A stretch of 64,000 bases of DNA, taken from the NCBI GenBank assembly GCA_012839295.1, contig DUNO01000033.1:1-64000 (forward strand), written 5' to 3'. The DNA is from Clostridiales bacterium (GTDB lineage: Bacteria > Bacillota > Clostridia > Lachnospirales > Lachnospiraceae). Below the pieces are notes generated by a model. That model saw only the letters and a program-made list of their open reading frames with translations. It did no database searches and was not told the DNA's origin. This document shows positions 1 to 8,847 of this stretch, piece by piece (position 1 is the first letter of the stretch; each line of letters opens with the position of its first letter). The position numbers and the translations under genes are program-made.

Positions 1-158
1 AGATAGAGATAGAGATAGAGATAGAGATAGAGATAGAGATAGAGATAGAGATAGAGTTAGAGATAGAGATAGAGTTAGAGATAGAGATAGAGTTAGAGAT
101 AGAGATAGAGATAGAGATAGAGTTAGAGATAGAGATAGAGATAGAGTTAGAGTTAGAG
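1..158. repeat. Hexanucleotide tandem repeat (AGATAG/AGTTAG)
   Basis: About 26 head-to-tail copies of a 6-bp unit AGATAG run from the first base of the window, so the array probably continues upstream. Six copies are the variant AGTTAG, with the TT at 57, 75, 93, 123, 147 and 153; all spacings are multiples of six. The array decays into A/G-rich sequence around 160-190, and the + strand has no C at all from 1 to 201. It lies directly upstream of an AraC-family regulator. Unit-number changes could alter promoter spacing, but no promoter is identifiable in it. Confidence 0.95.
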
Positions 159-237
159 TAGAAGTAGAATAGAAATAGAAAAAGAGAAAGTGGAGTTGAA
201 ACGGGAATTAATAATCAAGGGTGAAAGAGTGAATTAT

Positions 238-1248
238 ATGAAAAATACCGGATATTATGAAATAAAAACGAATAGGACCTTTGGAATGGAGCTTAGTGCG
301 GCAGCTTTTGCTGGAAATGTACAGTTTAACCGCCTGCACTGGCATGAGCAGCTGGAAATTCTATGCTGTATCTATGGAACCTTCAACGTGCGTGTGGATG
401 GCATTGTGTATCACCTGAAAGAAGGGGATCTGATTACAATTAACAGCGGAGCCAGCCATGAGATCTTTGATGGTTCGGCAAATGGACTGCAGATTATTGT
501 TTCGATAGATCCATCCTTGCTGCATAAAGAAGAAACGGAAATTTATGATTTTTCTACAGTGGGGGACTTTGCGCTTGCAGCTGGCAGTGAAGAGGTAGAA
601 GCTGTCCGCAGAAGTCTCGGGAAAATGGTATGGCTGCTGACTCCGGAGGCGGAGGAGATGCTTCAGATCCTGGAGGCATTCAAGGAAAAAAAGACACAGA
701 AAAGACATGTAGTATTGAAAACAGAGGAGGAATGGAATTGCTTTCACATGGAACTGTACCGGGTGCTGATGTATCTTGCCCATCATAAGAGGAAGACAGA
801 GGATGTGAAAAATGTGCCGTCGCCGAAGGCAGTATTTACAAAGTGCGTTGAAATACTGCACCGGGAATATGGACAGCCCCTCAATGCAAAAGTACTTGCA
901 GAGAGAGTGGGAGTCAGTGAACCGACGATTTACCGCATGTTCCAAAAACAGGTCGGTGTCAGCTTTATCAATTATTTAAACTCTATTCGCATCAATGCCG
1001 CCTGTGGCTATATGGAAAACACGGAGTTGAGCATCACGGAAATCGCTGACCGTTGTGGATTTTCCAGTCTGAGTAATTTCTATCGGGTTTTCCAGGCATA
1101 TAAGGGGCAGGCACCGCGGGAATACCGGAAAAAAGAAGGAACAATGCTTTCCTGGAATAAGATAATGCGGCAGGATATCATGGAGCTGAACCGGTTCCAG
1201 AGCTTTTGGGAGCTGCCATATGACAGGGCGGAGCTGTTGATTAAATAG
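238..1248 (+). CDS. AraC family transcriptional regulator with N-terminal cupin domain
   Basis: This 336-residue protein has an N-terminal cupin-like sensor domain (HWHEQLEILCCIYG, then a GDLITINSGASHEI strand pair) and two C-terminal helix-turn-helix segments. The HTHs are LAERVGVSEPTIYRMFQ and ITEIADRCGFSSLSNFYRVF, followed by the usual P-x-x-YR end. The family binds DNA and responds to a small ligand, usually a sugar, to activate catabolic genes. I chose the ATG at 238; an in-frame GTG at 190 would add 16 residues but sits in purine-rich repeat DNA without a clear ribosome-binding site. It probably regulates nearby sugar genes; the target is unknown. The gene immediately downstream is a broken ATPase on the opposite strand. 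Confidence 0.9.
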   Translation: MKNTGYYEIKTNRTFGMELSAAAFAGNVQFNRLHWHEQLEILCCIYGTFNVRVDGIVYHLKEGDLITINSGASHEIFDGSANGLQIIVSIDPSLLHKEETEIYDFSTVGDFALAAGSEEVEAVRRSLGKMVWLLTPEAEEMLQILEAFKEKKTQKRHVVLKTEEEWNCFHMELYRVLMYLAHHKRKTEDVKNVPSPKAVFTKCVEILHREYGQPLNAKVLAERVGVSEPTIYRMFQKQVGVSFINYLNSIRINAACGYMENTELSITEIADRCGFSSLSNFYRVFQAYKGQAPREYRKKEGTMLSWNKIMRQDIMELNRFQSFWELPYDRAELLIK

Positions 1249-1289
1249 GAATCCTATCTGTTGGATACTGAATTCCTGTCAGTGCCATT

Positions 1290-2306
1290 TTAAAGTTCTA
1301 ACTGTCCTAAGGCCATCCCTATAAGTTTATCCGCATAATCAGCCATAAACAAAGGGATATTCAATAGGTCATCATCAAGGCGTAAGTTATTAAGTGAAAA
1401 GCGGATACGAAGCTTTGTCTTATCTGCGTACTTTTCCTTGTACCTTTTCAGGCTTCTGCTTTCAACATTATCCTCTGACTTTACTTCCACTGGAAAAATG
1501 TCGTTTTCTCTTTGGATAAGAAAATCTACTTCGTATCTGGGATTGTCAATAGCCCAATAGCGCGGCATGGCTTCAAATTGATTTTGTAAGGCTTGCAGGA
1601 TGTAATTTTCGCTTAGGGCACCCTTAAACTCTACAAACAGTCGATTGCCTTCACCAAAGGCGGAGGGAGCTAAGAGAGCTAACCTTCGCAACAATCCTAC
1701 ATCTGCCATATATAGCTTGAAGGCAGATAAATCATCATATGCAGAAAAAGGCAGTCCCGGTGCGCTGCTGCGATATATCTTATAGGTTAGACTGGCATCA
1801 CAAAGCCACTGCAAGGCATCCTCATACTCCCTTGCTCTTGCTCCTTCTTTCACTACCTTATAAATAAACTTTTTGTTTTCCCTGGACAGCTGAGAGGGGA
1901 TTGACTTCCAGACCAGCGATATCTTAGGAAAGTCTCTAAGGTCAGGATGTCTGGCAAAATCACGCTCATATGCGCCCAGGATATTTGATAAAACCTGCTG
2001 CATAAGTTCTATATTCCTATCTTGTGTCCAAGAGCGGACTGATTCAGGCATGCCTCCTGTTACAAAATACATCTTTAGCTTTTCATATAATGGATTAAAG
2101 AAGGCGTTAGGGATTGGTTCAATCCTATCTATGCTTTTCATGTAATTGGCAAGGTTTCCGTCACCATTAGCCATTAAAAATTCAGAAAAGGTCATGGGCA
2201 TGATCTCTAAAAAGTCCACCTTGCCAACCGGAAAAGAGGCTGGCTTAGACAATGCTATACCCAAAAGAGAGCCTGCACAGGCAACATAGTCAAGAAAATC
2301 ACACTT
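1290..2306 (-). pseudogene. 5'-truncated AAA-type ATPase of the DUF4143 family
   Basis: The reading frame encodes the C-terminal three quarters of an AAA/DUF4143 ATPase: the sensor-like CAGSLLGIAL segment, FPVGKVDFLEIMPMTFSEFL, and a C-terminal nuclease-like DUF4143 part with YEVDFLIQ and FPVEVKS. Complete members are about 400-430 residues and begin with Walker A and B motifs. Both are missing here. Upstream of CAGSLLG the frame continues only as far as KCDFLDYVA and meets a TAA at 2307-2309. The only candidate start is an internal TTG near 2264 without a convincing ribosome-binding site. I read this as a decapitated remnant, not a functional gene. Such ATPases are frequently mobile or accessory, and no transposase remains nearby. 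Confidence 0.8.
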
Positions 2307-2495
2307 TTATAGTAAAAAGAAGATAAATAATTACGTTTTTATGTAATTCTGAGTGAAAAACAGTCTATTAATCCTAGGGTAATTCTAAATTTATCCCAAC
2401 ATTTTACCTTAAAATAGTGCAAGTAAACGGACAATATAGTTATATCCTGATTTCCTTTTCACCGATATAATCATACATGAAAGGAAGGTAGGAAA

Positions 2496-3419
2496 ATGAA
2501 AAAGAAAGACAAGAAGGCCAGAATATTACGAAGTATACCAATTTACCTCATGATGTTACCGGGCTTAATTTATCTCTTTTGCAATAATTATATGCCAATG
2601 TTCGGAATCGTCATTGCTTTTAAAAAGATTAATTGGCAAAAGGGAATCTGGGGCAGTGAATGGGCAGGACTGAAAAATTTTGAATTTCTATTTAAATCAA
2701 AGGATACCTTTACAATGATCCGCAATACGGTGCTTTATAATGCAGTGTGGATTATCCTGGGTACCATATTATCCATTGCAGTTGCAATTCTACTAAATGA
2801 AATCGCAAATAAGTTCTCCAAAAAAATATATCAAAGCATCATCCTGTTGCCTTATCTGATGTCAATGGTAGTTGTCAGCTATCTGGTCTATGCGGTATTG
2901 AGCAATGAGACGGGATTTTTAAATAACAGTATCCTGCCAAGGCTGGGGCTGCAGCCCATCAACTGGTATCAGGAAAAGGCATATTGGCCCGTAATCCTTA
3001 CCATTGTAAACCTGTGGAAGGGCATAGGCTTCTCCATGGTAATCTATTATTCCAGCATTGTTGGAATCAGCGTGGAATACTATGAGGCGGCAAGGCTGGA
3101 CGGAGCCGGTAAATGGCAGCAGGTGAAGCTGATAACGATACCTTTATTGGTGCCCACCATTATCACCCTGTTTATCTTAAGTGTCGGAAGAATTTTTGCC
3201 TCGGATTTTGGATTGTTCTATCAGGTGACTAAGAATTCCGGAGCCTTATATCCTACGACACAGACCATTGATACCTATGTCTATAACGCATTAATGAAGC
3301 TGGGAAATATGTCAATGTCATCTGCTGCCAGTGTTTACCAGGCAATTATAGGGTTTATTCTGGTTATGATAACAAATGCCATTGTAAGAAAGTACAGCAA
3401 AGAAAATGCATTCTTCTAG
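2496..3419 (+). CDS. CUT1 sugar ABC transporter permease, LplB type (cassette A)
   Basis: This 307-residue integral membrane protein has about six hydrophobic segments and the inner-membrane EAA loop (YYEAARLDGAGKWQQVKLI) that contacts the ATPase. The opening with LMMLPGLIYLFCNNYMP and the ending VRKYSKENAFF are typical of LplB/UgpA-like permeases for complex oligosaccharides. AAGGAAGG precedes the ATG. The second permease follows 18 bp later and the binding protein about 1 kb later. No ATP-binding subunit is encoded in this cassette, so a shared MsmX/MsmK-type ATPase elsewhere in the genome is likely, as in other CUT1 systems. Confidence 0.95.
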   Translation: MKKKDKKARILRSIPIYLMMLPGLIYLFCNNYMPMFGIVIAFKKINWQKGIWGSEWAGLKNFEFLFKSKDTFTMIRNTVLYNAVWIILGTILSIAVAILLNEIANKFSKKIYQSIILLPYLMSMVVVSYLVYAVLSNETGFLNNSILPRLGLQPINWYQEKAYWPVILTIVNLWKGIGFSMVIYYSSIVGISVEYYEAARLDGAGKWQQVKLITIPLLVPTIITLFILSVGRIFASDFGLFYQVTKNSGALYPTTQTIDTYVYNALMKLGNMSMSSAASVYQAIIGFILVMITNAIVRKYSKENAFF

Positions 3420-3437
3420 AGGGAGGGAAAAGAAATA

Positions 3438-4334
3438 ATGAATTTAAAATATTCAAGTGACCGCAAGATCAGAATGATAGCTCACGTAGTAATGATATTC
3501 CTGACGGTTTGTGCATTACTTCCATTTATCCTGCTTATGATGGCTTCCTTTACAGAAGAAAATACGGCAATTAGATACGGCTTTACCTTTTTTCCAAAGC
3601 AGCTCAGTATGGCAGCATACCAATACATAGCCGGGGAATGGCAGCAGATTGGGCATGCCTATTTAATTTCCATGCTGGTGACCGTAGCAGGTACACTGTT
3701 AGGAATGCTGATCTGCACTCTTTTATCCTACGGACTGACCAGGGATTTTATTGGGAAAAAATTTATCAATATCTATGTGGTTTTCACAATGCTGTTTAAT
3801 GGAGGAATCGTATCCACCTATTACATCTATTCCAATGTATTCCATATCAAAAATACAATTTGGGCCTTAATTATACCGGGATTGCTTTTAAATGTATTCA
3901 ATATCATGATCGAACGGAGCTACTTTGCAACCAATATCCCGGAGGCATTATTAGAAAGTGCCAGGATTGACGGGGCCACTGAATTAACCACATTTATCAA
4001 GATCGTTCTACCCCTATCAAAGCCGATTCTGGCAACCCTGGGGTTAATGACCGCAATCGCTTATTGGAACGACTGGACAAATGGTCTGTATTATGTAGAT
4101 GATACTAGGTATTATTCCCTCCAGCTGGTGCTAAATAAGATTAATGAAAATGCTGCCTTTCTGGCAAGCAATAGCACCCAGATGTCAGGTATGATGCACG
4201 GTACGGCCTCCATTCCGACTACCACCGTAAGAATGGCAATTGCAGTTATCGGAATACTTCCGATTATCCTTATGTACCCCTTCTTCCAGCAGTACTTTGT
4301 AAAAGGAATTACAATCGGGGCGGTCAAAGGATGA
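3438..4334 (+). CDS. CUT1 sugar ABC transporter permease, YtcP/LplC type (cassette A)
   Basis: The partner permease has 298 residues and six predicted membrane helices. It carries an EAA loop (LLESARIDGATELTTFIKIVLPL), the FTMLFNGGIV segment, and the family-typical tail YPFFQQYFVKGITIGAVKG, which recurs nearly unchanged in the other two cassettes. It pairs with the upstream permease to form the translocation pore. The ribosome-binding site is GGGAGG. After the stop there is a 95-bp gap with its own promoter in front of the binding-protein gene. Confidence 0.95.
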   Translation: MNLKYSSDRKIRMIAHVVMIFLTVCALLPFILLMMASFTEENTAIRYGFTFFPKQLSMAAYQYIAGEWQQIGHAYLISMLVTVAGTLLGMLICTLLSYGLTRDFIGKKFINIYVVFTMLFNGGIVSTYYIYSNVFHIKNTIWALIIPGLLLNVFNIMIERSYFATNIPEALLESARIDGATELTTFIKIVLPLSKPILATLGLMTAIAYWNDWTNGLYYVDDTRYYSLQLVLNKINENAAFLASNSTQMSGMMHGTASIPTTTVRMAIAVIGILPIILMYPFFQQYFVKGITIGAVKG

Positions 4335-4382
4335 ACCCGTCTAAAAATGGTAATTATAGTATCCTGCTAAATTAAAATGTAT

Positions 4383-4411
4383 TTGAGCCGGTACTATTGT
4401 TATAATATAAT
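4383..4411 (+). promoter_or_regulatory. Putative sigma-A promoter for the cassette A binding protein
   Basis: A -35 element TTGAGC (4383-4388) and a perfect -10 TATAAT (4406-4411) are separated by exactly 17 bp. They lie 19 bp before the start codon of the solute-binding protein, whose Shine-Dalgarno is GGGAGG. This would let the abundant binding protein be transcribed separately from the permeases. Confidence 0.65.
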
Positions 4412-4429
4412 TATATTGGGAGGATATCT

Positions 4430-5998
4430 ATGAAAAAGCTAAGAAAAATGTGTTCTATTTTAATCATGCTCAGTATGGTGATGACTATGTTCACGGCCTG
4501 TGGGAAACCCACAAAGCGAACCTCAGGAACAGACGCACCAACGGATAATTCCAGTGCGGGAACCAAAGTGACCGGGGAGGCAGACGAAGCACCCTATGAA
4601 ATTGTAATGCCCTTTGTTACAGTAGGTACAACACCTGCGGATTTAGGCAAGGTGGAGGCTGCCATCAGCGAATATACAATGCAGGAAATTAATTGTACTG
4701 TAAAGTTCAAGCCGGTAAGCATTACGGAATTAACAACCCAGTACAATCTTTGGACCTCCTCCGGTGAAAAGGTGGATTTGCTGTTCTTGTTTTTCTCTGA
4801 TTTAGGCTCCTATGTGAATGAGGGTAAGATTGTCAAGCTGGCTGAGCTGATGCAGTATGCACCGACGATTTCCAAGGAGAGTGAGGAAAGTCCCTTCCTG
4901 AGCGGCGGCTATTATAACAATGAATTATATGCCATTCCGGTTATTAATCCGGCGCAAGGAGAAGGAAAGGCTATGTATGCCCGCACTGACTTATTAGAAG
5001 AAGCCGGTTATGAGAAAAAGGATTTATATACTTATGAGGACTTGGATACAATCTTCGCAAAAATTCATGCGGCACATCCTGATATGACCGTAATGGCAAG
5101 AGCAGGAGCGATTACAACAACTTATGCGAGTGGTTTTATCAATTATGATAACCTGGGAAATGGCTCTGCAGCTGCAGGGGTATTAATGAATGTTGGTTCA
5201 GACAATACAAAGGTTGTTAACCTGTATGAGACAGATGAGTATAAAGAGTTGCTTCAGTGGCAGAGAAAGTGGTATCAGGCAGGTTATATTTCCAAGGATG
5301 CCCCAACGACCAGTGATAATGCAGGAGATTGGGTCAAAGCAGGGAGATGTGCAGGATTCTCTATCGGAGATGACACCATTGGCAATCAAGCTAATATAGA
5401 AGCAAGTTCCGGATATGATATAACTCAGCTCAATATCAAGTCAACCTATGTAACCACCAATACCTATAACCAATTACGCTGGTGTATTACAACCATGAGT
5501 GAGCGCCCTGACAAAGCTATGCAGTTCCTTGACTTATTATATAACGGGGAATATCTGGTTAACTTAATTCAGAATGGCATCGAAGGCACCCATTGGGTAA
5601 AGACGGATGATGCAAAAATCATTGACTTCCCGGAAGGTATCAACGGGGTCAATACCCCCTTCTCTAATCCCTTGGGTATCTATGGTGATAAGAGGAATAT
5701 GTCCATGTTTGTTCCTAATACACCGGATTTCTATCCGATCAGTGAGCAGTATACGGCAGATGCATTAACGAAGCAATCAGCGGCTCTGGGCTATGCCTTT
5801 GTATCCGATGATTATACGACGGAGCTTGCCGCAATCAGCAGCGTATTAAGCCAGTACCTGACTACCCTGGAATATGGTACGGTAGACATTGATTCTACCC
5901 TGCCGGAATTCATATCCGCATTAAAGAACGCTGGAATAGATGATGTAATTGCAGCGAATCAAAAGCAGCTGGATGAATGGCTTGCTGCAAATAAATAA
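4430..5998 (+). CDS. Extracellular solute-binding lipoprotein (cassette A)
   Basis: This 522-residue protein has a lipoprotein signal peptide ending in FTAC (lipid-modified Cys24). A Thr/Ser-rich linker is followed by a large family-1-like binding fold of the LplA/YtcQ type. In Gram-positives these are tethered outside the membrane, capture oligosaccharides and deliver them to the paired permeases. The C-terminal helix (IAANQKQLDEWLAANK) is shared in pattern with the other two binding proteins of the window (EKQKQ-D-W). It is preceded by its own promoter and followed by a strong terminator hairpin. The substrate is not readable from sequence, but a rhamnosidase gene in the same cassette suggests a rhamnose-containing glycan. 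Confidence 0.93.
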   Translation: MKKLRKMCSILIMLSMVMTMFTACGKPTKRTSGTDAPTDNSSAGTKVTGEADEAPYEIVMPFVTVGTTPADLGKVEAAISEYTMQEINCTVKFKPVSITELTTQYNLWTSSGEKVDLLFLFFSDLGSYVNEGKIVKLAELMQYAPTISKESEESPFLSGGYYNNELYAIPVINPAQGEGKAMYARTDLLEEAGYEKKDLYTYEDLDTIFAKIHAAHPDMTVMARAGAITTTYASGFINYDNLGNGSAAAGVLMNVGSDNTKVVNLYETDEYKELLQWQRKWYQAGYISKDAPTTSDNAGDWVKAGRCAGFSIGDDTIGNQANIEASSGYDITQLNIKSTYVTTNTYNQLRWCITTMSERPDKAMQFLDLLYNGEYLVNLIQNGIEGTHWVKTDDAKIIDFPEGINGVNTPFSNPLGIYGDKRNMSMFVPNTPDFYPISEQYTADALTKQSAALGYAFVSDDYTTELAAISSVLSQYLTTLEYGTVDIDSTLPEFISALKNAGIDDVIAANQKQLDEWLAANK

Positions 5999-6009
5999 TT
6001 CGTATTCTG

Positions 6010-6043
6010 CTGCTGCCATAACATTGTTTATGGCAGCAGTTTT
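6010..6043 (+). terminator. Intrinsic terminator after the binding protein
   Basis: Perfect 12-bp inverted repeat CTGCTGCCATAA (6010-6021) / TTATGGCAGCAG (6028-6039), six-base loop, followed by TTTT. It separates the transport genes from the regulatory pair of cassette A. Confidence 0.85.
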
Positions 6044-6129
6044 AGGTATGATAGAAGGTACATGATATTCTTAAAACTATAACTAAGTTCGGGTCAGTAA
6101 TTTTGTTACCGTGAAGGCCAATGAGCAGT

Positions 6130-6197
6130 CAAGCGGCATAAGAGATCAAATAACATAAGGGATCAGGCAGCATAAGAAATCAAGAGGCATAAGAGAA
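6130..6197 (+). repeat. Four tandem 17-bp imperfect repeats before the sensor kinase
   Basis: Four consecutive 17-bp units start at 6130, 6147, 6164 and 6181. Each has the form CAnnnnnCATAAGnnAT, for example CAAGCGGCATAAGAGAT. The array ends 20 bp before the kinase start codon and runs into its purine-rich ribosome-binding site (GGGGAGG). The phase is exact over all four copies. Its role is unknown: it could be a replication-slippage tract in the 5' UTR or a multi-site binding region. Confidence 0.9.
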
Positions 6198-6216
6198 GGG
6201 GAGGTAGGGATTCTAT

Positions 6217-7809
6217 ATGAAAAAAAGAAGTTCAATCCGTATCAAAATATTTATCATTATTATAGGAATCCTGATTCCCACTAACCTGACCACGGTTTAT
6301 ATATGCAATAACCTGCTAAGCAATATGAAACAGAATATCATTAAGAACCAGAAAAATGAAATGCATCTGTTTACGAACCAGATTGCTGCACGGTTGGAGA
6401 TAACAGAAAACTTTGTCAATGCCACACTAAATGACAGCAGATGGATTGGCCTGCGTTATCCTAAGGGAAGTAAGCAATATGAGCTTGCCAAGAATAACCT
6501 GTGGTATGAAATCAATAGCCAGAGCGCTATGCTGTCCATTTTTGATGGGATTTCTTGCCATGTAAATAGCACAAAGGAGAGCTTTACAGTAAGGGATACT
6601 AACCGGATCTCAGGAGAGGAAAATAAAGAGATTTTATCCTGGTTAAATAGCAGCAGTTCCCTGATGAGGGAATGGGAGCTTACCCGGATCGGAGGGGAAG
6701 CCTATCTTATCCTATGCAAAAGCAATTCAAACTTTAATCTGGGAATCCTTATCAAAATGCCTACCATCCTGCAGGAATGGTCCAACAGCAGTAACCGTGA
6801 AATTGTAATAGTGGATAGGGCTTCAGTGTTAGAAAAGAAGGGGTATCATACACTGACTACAGATTTTCTAAACCATAATATGCAGCTGGTCTGCTATCTT
6901 CCGCAAAAGAGCTTCAGCCAGGAAATACCAATCATCTATTACTTGCTTTTCATCTCCGTGCTATTTGGAGTTCTTGTCGTCCCCATTGTATTTTTGTTAA
7001 TTGAAAGAATTGTAGAAAGACCCTTGAAAAATATGGAGCGGACCATTGGGGACATAGAGCGGGGGAATATGGAAAGTAGAATTGAATATTTTGATAGCTC
7101 AAAGGAATTCTATACCATAGAAAATGCCTTCAATGACTTAATGGACAAGATCTATACCTTAAAGATACAGGCCTATGAGATGGAGATCGAGAACCAAAAG
7201 ACCCAGCTTTGCAATCTTCAACTGCAGATCAACCCTCATTTTCTCCTTAATTCCTTAAATACGGTATACGGCTTGTCGGAAGTACAAAATTATGAGACGA
7301 TTCAGAAATTCACACTGAATCTTGTAAAATATCTGCGCTATTCCCTGAGAAACACAGGGGAATTTGTACCCCTGGGACAGGAACTGGAATTCATCATGAA
7401 TTATATTGAAATCCAAAAGATCCGTTATCCAAACCAGTTTTACATTGTTTATGATATCGAGGATGAATTAATGGAAGAGAAGATCCCTCCCCTAATGATT
7501 GAAAACTTCGTGGAAAACAGCGTAAAATACGCGCCCAAAAAGAAGATAACTGAAATCATTATTGTCGCGAAGAGAAAAGATGGCTACCTTCATATCTCCA
7601 TCTGCGATGATGGAGCCGGTATAAGGGAGGACATCCTTGAGAAGATAAATTTAGGCCTCCCAATTGAGGATGAAGAAGGAGAGCACATTGGGATCTCAAA
7701 TTGCAAGAGAAGGCTTCAGCTCTTCTACGGCGAGGCGGCAGCCTTTACCGTTAATTCGGTGGAAGGAGAAGGAACCCAGGTATTCATGGAACTGCCCTGC
7801 AAAGCGTGA
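6217..7809 (+). CDS. YesM-type sensor histidine kinase (cassette A)
   Basis: This 530-residue membrane kinase has a transmembrane helix at about 10-30, an extracytoplasmic sensor region to about 235, and a second helix at 239-262. A HAMP segment follows, then the His_kinase block QINPHFLLNSLNTV with phospho-acceptor His341. The HATPase_c domain has an N box (FVENSVKYAP) and a G box (CDDGAGI). The family senses extracellular carbohydrate, sometimes through the binding protein, and phosphorylates a YesN-type regulator. The 5' leader carries four 17-bp repeats. Its partner regulator downstream is frameshifted, so this kinase may be orphaned. Confidence 0.93.
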   Translation: MKKRSSIRIKIFIIIIGILIPTNLTTVYICNNLLSNMKQNIIKNQKNEMHLFTNQIAARLEITENFVNATLNDSRWIGLRYPKGSKQYELAKNNLWYEINSQSAMLSIFDGISCHVNSTKESFTVRDTNRISGEENKEILSWLNSSSSLMREWELTRIGGEAYLILCKSNSNFNLGILIKMPTILQEWSNSSNREIVIVDRASVLEKKGYHTLTTDFLNHNMQLVCYLPQKSFSQEIPIIYYLLFISVLFGVLVVPIVFLLIERIVERPLKNMERTIGDIERGNMESRIEYFDSSKEFYTIENAFNDLMDKIYTLKIQAYEMEIENQKTQLCNLQLQINPHFLLNSLNTVYGLSEVQNYETIQKFTLNLVKYLRYSLRNTGEFVPLGQELEFIMNYIEIQKIRYPNQFYIVYDIEDELMEEKIPPLMIENFVENSVKYAPKKKITEIIIVAKRKDGYLHISICDDGAGIREDILEKINLGLPIEDEEGEHIGISNCKRRLQLFYGEAAAFTVNSVEGEGTQVFMELPCKA

Positions 7810-7830
7810 AAAGATTTTCTAAGGTGTCAA

Positions 7831-7902
7831 AAGACACAGTTTAAGGAAATCTAAAAGACACGGTTTAAGGAAATCTAAAAGACATGGCTTAAGAAAATCT
7901 AA
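7831..7902 (+). repeat. Three tandem 24-bp repeats between kinase and regulator
   Basis: Three contiguous 24-bp units lie at 7831-7854, 7855-7878 and 7879-7902, on the pattern AAGACACGGTTTAAGGAAAT followed by CTAA. Units 1 and 2 differ at one base and unit 3 at three or four. The array occupies the unusually long 190-bp gap between the kinase and the regulator. Immediately upstream, 7817-7835 is a 19-bp sequence that is also found exactly at 56977-56995. Confidence 0.9.
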
Positions 7903-7999
7903 AGATACGAACCAAAAAGATATAAAATTCCAAGGGAAGAAGGATCAAGCTGTTAATCAGGTATCCGAAGTAAAAACATGTGCAGGAATGGAGGCAAGC

Positions 8000-8790
8000 A
8001 TGAACCTATTGATTGTAGACGATGAAATCATTACAGTGGAGGGGATTCTAAAAGGTGTATTATGGGAGGAATTAGGCTTTGACCATGTCTATAGCTGTAC
8101 CTCTGCAGAGGATGCGAAGGCCATCTTTGGGAAGGATACCATCGATATTCTGTTAAGTGATATTGAAATGCCGGAGGAAAGCGGCATCCGGCTGCTGGAA
8201 TGGGTTAGGGAGAAGGGCTATGATACGGAATGCATTTTCCTGACCTGCCATGATGAGTTCAAATATGCCCAGAAAGCCTTAAAGCTGGAAGGCTTTGACT
8301 ATCTGCTAAAGCCGATCCCTTTTATGAATTGCAGGAAATATTGAAAAAAGCTATCCGCACGGTAGAAAAGAAAAGGCTCAACACCCGGTTCCAGGAATAC
8401 GGGATGGCTCAGCTGAACCAATTGAAAAAGACGAGCGGTCAGAAGGAACGCAACAGCAGGATGATAGTCCAGGAGGTGAAAAGCTATATCAACAACCATC
8501 TTCAGGAGGAGCTTTCTGTAGATTTTCTAGCGAAGAGGGTATATGTATCCACCGCTTATTTATGCCATGTATTTAAAAAGGAAGAAAATAAAACCTTAGT
8601 GGAATACATTACGCAGGCAAGGTTGTTTTATGCCGCAGAGCTGTTAAAAGATTCGAACAATTCTGTAAGCTGTGTCGCGGCCAGTGTCGGTTATAATAAT
8701 TATTGTTATTTTACGAAGGTGTTTAAAAAGATTTATGGGATGAGTCCCAGCCAGTATCAACAGAAGTGTAGCTTGCGGATAGGAAAGTGA
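8000..8790 (+). pseudogene. Short YesN-type response regulator, broken by a 1-nt frameshift (cassette A)
   Basis: Frame 1 (8000-8344) encodes a complete receiver domain, MNLLIVDDE with phospho-acceptor Asp54 in SDIEMPEESG and the Lys of YLLKPIP. It then meets a stop. A second frame (to 8790) continues exactly where the homologues do (YELQEILKKAIRTVEKK) and ends in two AraC helix-turn-helix motifs (VDFLAKRVYVSTAYLCHVF and VAASVGYNNYCYFTKVFKK). One missing T in the T run at 8320-8323 explains the break and would restore P-F-Y-E-L-Q. The repaired protein would be only about 263 residues. The two paralogues in this window have about 520 and carry a middle domain absent here. The start at 8000 is set by GGAGG at 7990. 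It is either a real inactivation or a sequencing error. Confidence 0.82.
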
Positions 8791-8847
8791 TTTAGTAAGG
8801 CGGAGTAGTGTTCGTGAAACTATGGACAAAGATCAAGGAGAAAGAAA

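Noticed and set aside
1-158. CRISPR-like array
   Set aside because: The unit is 6 bp with no spacers; it is a simple sequence repeat.
190-237. GTG start at 190 for the first AraC regulator
   Set aside because: It lies in purine-rich repeat DNA without a separate Shine-Dalgarno, and the added residues are not part of the cupin fold.
361-945. Antisense ORF opposite the AraC gene
   Set aside because: No family features; it lies fully inside a recognisable regulator gene.
8300-8345. Programmed ribosomal frameshift in the cassette A response regulator
   Set aside because: The T run is only four bases and there is no slippery heptamer or downstream pseudoknot that I can see; a plain 1-nt loss is simpler.
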